Shown in pieces: positions 4,442 to 6,983 of a DNA stretch of 6,983 nt; within the stretch, counting starts at the first letter, position 1; every line of letters starts with the position of its first letter. The notes beneath the pieces are model-generated. The model did no database searches, was not told the origin of the DNA, and saw only the letters and a list, made by a program, of their open reading frames with translations. The translations under genes and the position numbers were made by a program. Origin of the DNA: Phycisphaeraceae bacterium (GTDB taxonomy: Bacteria; Planctomycetota; Phycisphaerae; Phycisphaerales; Phycisphaeraceae); the NCBI GenBank assembly GCA_029260695.1, contig JAJDCT010000150.1:1-6983 (forward strand). Reading direction: 5' to 3'.

Positions 4442-6672
4442 TGTCCACCTTCCCGGTAGGTTTCCAGGGAGGGCGTGATGTCGATGTTTCCGAGGATGCC
4501 GTCGGGCAGTGGCAGTGTCGGGTCGTAGCGGACCTGGATGACACCCAGTCCGCTGGCGGGGGTTTCGGATTCGAGGTCGCCGTCGGCGGAGGAGAAATAC
4601 CCCAGCGTGGTGTTGAACTGCGGGCTGGTTTCTCCGAGGACGGGCCCGGTGTTGCTGACGGGGTTGAAGGTGGTCAGGAGCGTGCCGATGATCTTGACCT
4701 GCCCGCGCATGTCCAGCAGGCCGGTGACGATGGTGCCTGACATCTCGACGGTTTCCAGTGAGTCTTCCGGTGCGATGAAGGTGCCCATCTCGACGGAAAA
4801 GTGCGGCGCTAGGAGTGTGCTGCGCCTGAAGAGTTTGATCTCTGCGGCGGTCAGCGGGCTTTCACGAATGAACCTTGTGGTCCCGGTGAAAGACAGCTTG
4901 TTTCGTACGTGCGTGTACTCGTTGGGGGATTGCGTGACGATCGAGCCGTTAAAGGTGCAGTCGTCGAAGCGGATGTTATTCGAGACGGTTTTGGTGTCTG
5001 CGATCTCCACGCCCCCGACCATGGCGGTCCTGTCAGGGTGCTTGAGTGTGCCGTCGATTTCCTGCATGCCGGCGTAATTGAAGTTGGGGTCGATGTTGTC
5101 CACGGCGGTATCAACGTAGGTCACACCGACGAACGTGCAGTTGCGGAACAGCGCGTTGGTCCCCAGGGGGATCAGGACGTTGTCGAACGTGATATTTTCG
5201 TAGACCGGGCGGTCGTAGTATTCGTAGGGGTGGGCGGCACCGAAGGGCACCTGCTCGGTGATAGTGCTATCGGGGACGCCGGCCTGAGCGGCGAAGTCGT
5301 CGGTGGCCATGGACTTGAACGAGGCGACATCGAAGTCGGAGGGCTCGAACTCGTGGACGGCGTCGGTGTCGGCGTCGAAGGTCAGGGCGGTCTCCCCGAA
5401 GTCGGGGTGGATCGGTCCCTGGAAGTGGTCCTGGTAGGCCCCGTCCACGCCACCCGGCCCATCGGGGTCGGCGGCGCCGTCTTCCCAGCCCAGCTTGTCG
5501 GCGGTGACGTAGACCTCGCCACGGATCTTGGCGTACCGGTCGTACTCATCGATGAAGCCGTCGTTATACCCCTCGCGGAGGGGGTTGCCGAACGTATCGA
5601 TCATCTTCATGAGTTGCTGGGCGTTGACGTCCGACGTGGTTGGATCGATTTCGACGAGGCTGATCTTCCCGTCGCCGTTGCCGGCGCCGTCGAAGTGTGC
5701 CATGAAGAAGTCGTAGTCGTCGACGTACCCGTCCTGGTTGTAGTCCAGCGGCTCCGGTGGGTCTGGGAGCCCGGCACGTTCCGCTGCGCTGGCGAGGCTC
5801 AGGCGGTTGTCGCCATCGGCATCAAAATCGGAGAGGCTAACTACGAGCGCATCAATGTTGGCGTCCAGCGCGGCGTCAAAGCCGACGAAGTCGCTTTCCA
5901 TCTGGATGGGGTGGCCGTTGGCGAGGTTGGTTTCCAGGAAGGCGGAGCCGATGGGGCCCTCGATCATGACGTTTCTGCCGATCATGATCCGGCTCTTGGA
6001 AAGCAGCGCGAAACGGATCTTCTTTTCGATCTGGAAGTCGATGGTGACGGACCGGAATATCCGAGACCCGACCGGGCCGTCGAACGCGGTGACGGTGACG
6101 CGGATCCAATCAGGGCCCAGGGGTGCGAGGTTTGAGACCGGGGGGTCCATGTCGCTGTAAGGGGGGCGTTGGTAGATCGCGGAGTCGTAGTTTTCGTTTA
6201 GAAGTGAAGGGTGGGGCGTGAAGACCGCGCTGAACTGTGGCTGTCCGGGGCCGACGGGGATCTCTGGGACGACCAGTGATTCGCCGTCGACGAAGGGGGT
6301 GTTGCCCTGCTGGTACTGGAAGTCGGCGGCGAGGAGGTCACGCAGCTGTGTGCGGGCATCGACCCAGAGGTCGTTAGCGAGCGTGGCGTCGATCTCGCCT
6401 TCGCGGATCTTGATGCCGGGTGTCCCTGCACCGGGGTCGCCTTGTGTGACCTGGTTGAGGCGGTAGATCATGAACCGCATGCCGGTTTCGGCGGCTGCGA
6501 GGGAGCGGTTGATTTTAAGTGAGGAGTCTGCGGTGGTGAGGTTGCCCTGCGACACGATGGCCATCGCCGCCGCCAGCGAGGAGAAGATCACCAGAAACAT
6601 CATGGCGAGCACGGCGGCTGCACCGCGTTCACGGTTGGTCGTGTGTATCGCGATTTTTTTACTGCCAGTCAT
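4438..6672 (-). CDS. PilX-like large minor pilin with EF-hand-like loops (744 aa)
   Basis: Its N-terminus matches PilX-type minor pilins: N-R-E-R-G, then a hydrophobic segment (about 18-40), then L-A-A-A-E62-T-G-M-R. Unlike ordinary PilX or GspK proteins (roughly 150-350 residues), it carries some 680 further residues. Residues 284-378 hold four EF-hand/dockerin-like loops: D284-x-D-x-D288, the near-perfect D310-Y-N-Q-D-G-Y-V-D-D-Y-D321, G-N-G-D-G-K-I-S-L-V-E341, and N-D-G-F-I-D-E-Y-D378. These suggest calcium binding. Residues about 488-600 contain N-C-T-F (Cys512) and D-C-T-F (Cys572) in beta-helix-like strands; these are the only cysteines. The start is set at ATG 6672 because GGAG lies 7 nt upstream; a TTG at 6678 would be too close to it. 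The stop overlaps the next gene by 4 nt. The likely role is a filament or tip-associated subunit exposed outside the inner membrane; the calcium and tip roles are inference. Confidence 0.86.
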   Translation of the reverse strand: MTGSKKIAIHTTNRERGAAAVLAMMFLVIFSSLAAAMAIVSQGNLTTADSSLKINRSLAAAETGMRFMIYRLNQVTQGDPGAGTPGIKIREGEIDATLANDLWVDARTQLRDLLAADFQYQQGNTPFVDGESLVVPEIPVGPGQPQFSAVFTPHPSLLNENYDSAIYQRPPYSDMDPPVSNLAPLGPDWIRVTVTAFDGPVGSRIFRSVTIDFQIEKKIRFALLSKSRIMIGRNVMIEGPIGSAFLETNLANGHPIQMESDFVGFDAALDANIDALVVSLSDFDADGDNRLSLASAAERAGLPDPPEPLDYNQDGYVDDYDFFMAHFDGAGNGDGKISLVEIDPTTSDVNAQQLMKMIDTFGNPLREGYNDGFIDEYDRYAKIRGEVYVTADKLGWEDGAADPDGPGGVDGAYQDHFQGPIHPDFGETALTFDADTDAVHEFEPSDFDVASFKSMATDDFAAQAGVPDSTITEQVPFGAAHPYEYYDRPVYENITFDNVLIPLGTNALFRNCTFVGVTYVDTAVDNIDPNFNYAGMQEIDGTLKHPDRTAMVGGVEIADTKTVSNNIRFDDCTFNGSIVTQSPNEYTHVRNKLSFTGTTRFIRESPLTAAEIKLFRRSTLLAPHFSVEMGTFIAPEDSLETVEMSGTIVTGLLDMRGQVKIIGTLLTTFNPVSNTGPVLGETSPQFNTTLGYFSSADGDLESETPASGLGVIQVRYDPTLPLPDGILGNIDITPSLETYREGGQ
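4445..4451 (-). promoter_or_regulatory. Ribosome binding site deciding the GTG start at 4441
   Basis: AAGGTGG on the - strand matches the ideal AAGGAGG at six of seven bases. It lies inside the end of the PilX-like gene, 3 nt before the GTG (6 nt if only AAGG is counted). It favours the overlapping GTG over the two downstream ATGs. Confidence 0.65.
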
Positions 6673-6679
6673 CGTCAAA

Positions 6680-6683
6680 CTCC
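6680..6683 (-). promoter_or_regulatory. Ribosome binding site deciding the ATG start at 6672
   Basis: GGAG on the - strand lies 7 nt before ATG 6672. The in-frame TTG at 6678 would be only 1 nt from it, so the protein starts M-T-G-S-K-K. Confidence 0.7.
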
Positions 6684-6764
6684 AAGGCCTCCGCGGTCCC
6701 GGTCTTATCTTCTTGCTGGGGTGACCCCGCTTTGCTGGTTACACAGTCCGAGGTTTCCGATGGT

Positions 6765-6983
6765 TCACTGCCCGACGACCCAGGTTAGTTGGGTGATCGT
6801 CTGCGCGGTCGCGTCGTTTGGGCCCTGGTAAAGGACGTCGACGGTGAGTCGGGTCAGGGTGCCGACGGTTCCGGGGGGCAGGGCGATGGCCTCGTCGACA
6901 CCGATATTATCTTCCAGTACGCCCACAACGGTGACCTGCTGAGACCACCCGGCCATGTCTGCGATGGGACGTCTAAGGGCGTC
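6765..6983 (-). CDS. PilV/GspI-like prepilin, C-terminal part only
   Basis: The frame is open to the window edge, so the N-terminal prepilin signal lies outside; 72 codons plus a TGA stop are present. The visible part reads D-A-L-R-R-P-I-A-D-M-A-G-W-S-Q-Q-V-T-V, continues through V-G-T-L-T-R-L-T-V-D-V-L-Y-Q-G, and ends T-I-T-Q-L-T-W-V-V-G-Q. A 'W-S-x-x-V-x-V' strand followed by 'L-x-R-L-T-V-x-V' and a short final strand is the usual ending of planctomycete PilV/GspI-type prepilins, where the last strands form the pilin beta-sheet. The call rests on this pattern and on the two pilin-like genes downstream. The gap to the PilX-like ATG is 92 nt without a clear terminator, so the three genes are probably one operon whose promoter is beyond the window. 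Confidence 0.68.
   Translation of the reverse strand, partial: DALRRPIADMAGWSQQVTVVGVLEDNIGVDEAIALPPGTVGTLTRLTVDVLYQGPNDATAQTITQLTWVVGQ

Noticed and set aside
4909..6135. A 408-codon open frame on the + strand, antisense to the PilX-like gene
   Set aside because: Its product is a low-complexity run of Val, Gly, Asp and Glu with no domain. The opposite strand carries a PilX-type N-terminus and EF-hand loops. Long antisense frames are expected in GC-rich DNA.
6673..6764. A GGGG-TCA-CCCC mini-hairpin between the PilV-like and PilX-like genes as a terminator
   Set aside because: Only four base pairs with no T-run. The three genes are more likely one transcript.

Overview
The window looks like chromosomal DNA from a Planctomycetota bacterium, most likely class Phycisphaerae. 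This is inferred from the mix of families, not from a marker gene. It holds a PEP-CTERM surface protein, a fibro-slime domain protein, a lineage-type lipoprotein, and pseudopilin genes with a PilX-like protein carrying long extra domains. Verrucomicrobiota or Lentisphaerota relatives remain possible.

Layout, left to right. (1) Bases 1-570, + strand: the 3' part of a secreted PEP-CTERM protein, closed by a strong intrinsic terminator at 600-631. (2) Bases 727-2052, + strand: a 441-residue lipoprotein of unknown function. (3) Bases 2053-2349: a convergent gap with a perfect 10-bp hairpin, a 12-bp palindrome and a minus-strand terminator. (4) Bases 2350-3135, - strand: a secreted fibro-slime domain protein with a very clear ribosome binding site. 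(5) Bases 3136-3733: a gene-free stretch of about 600 bases. It holds the fibro-slime leader, small dyads, a 54-nt REP/MITE-like imperfect palindrome (3497-3550), and the hairpin terminator of the next operon (3663-3691). (6) Bases 3734-6983, - strand: an operon of three pilin-like genes read right to left. They are the 3' end of a PilV/GspI-like prepilin, a 744-residue PilX-like protein, and a PilW/GspJ-like prepilin that starts on a GTG overlapping the previous stop by 4 nt.

How the genes work together. The three minus-strand pilin-like genes probably supply minor subunits for one type IV pilus or type II secretion-like filament; the assembly ATPase, platform and secretin genes are not in the window. 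The other three genes encode exported proteins: one exosortase-sorted, one lipid-anchored and one apparently freely secreted. The whole window therefore deals with the cell envelope and surface.

The most interesting feature is the PilX-like protein. Its central region carries a cluster of EF-hand/dockerin-like calcium-binding loops, followed by a possibly beta-helical part that contains the protein's only two cysteines in matching CTF motifs. No RNA genes, CRISPR arrays, transposases or phage genes were seen. The + strand is G-rich in most stretches counted, including the region of minus-strand genes, which suggests replication-strand bias.
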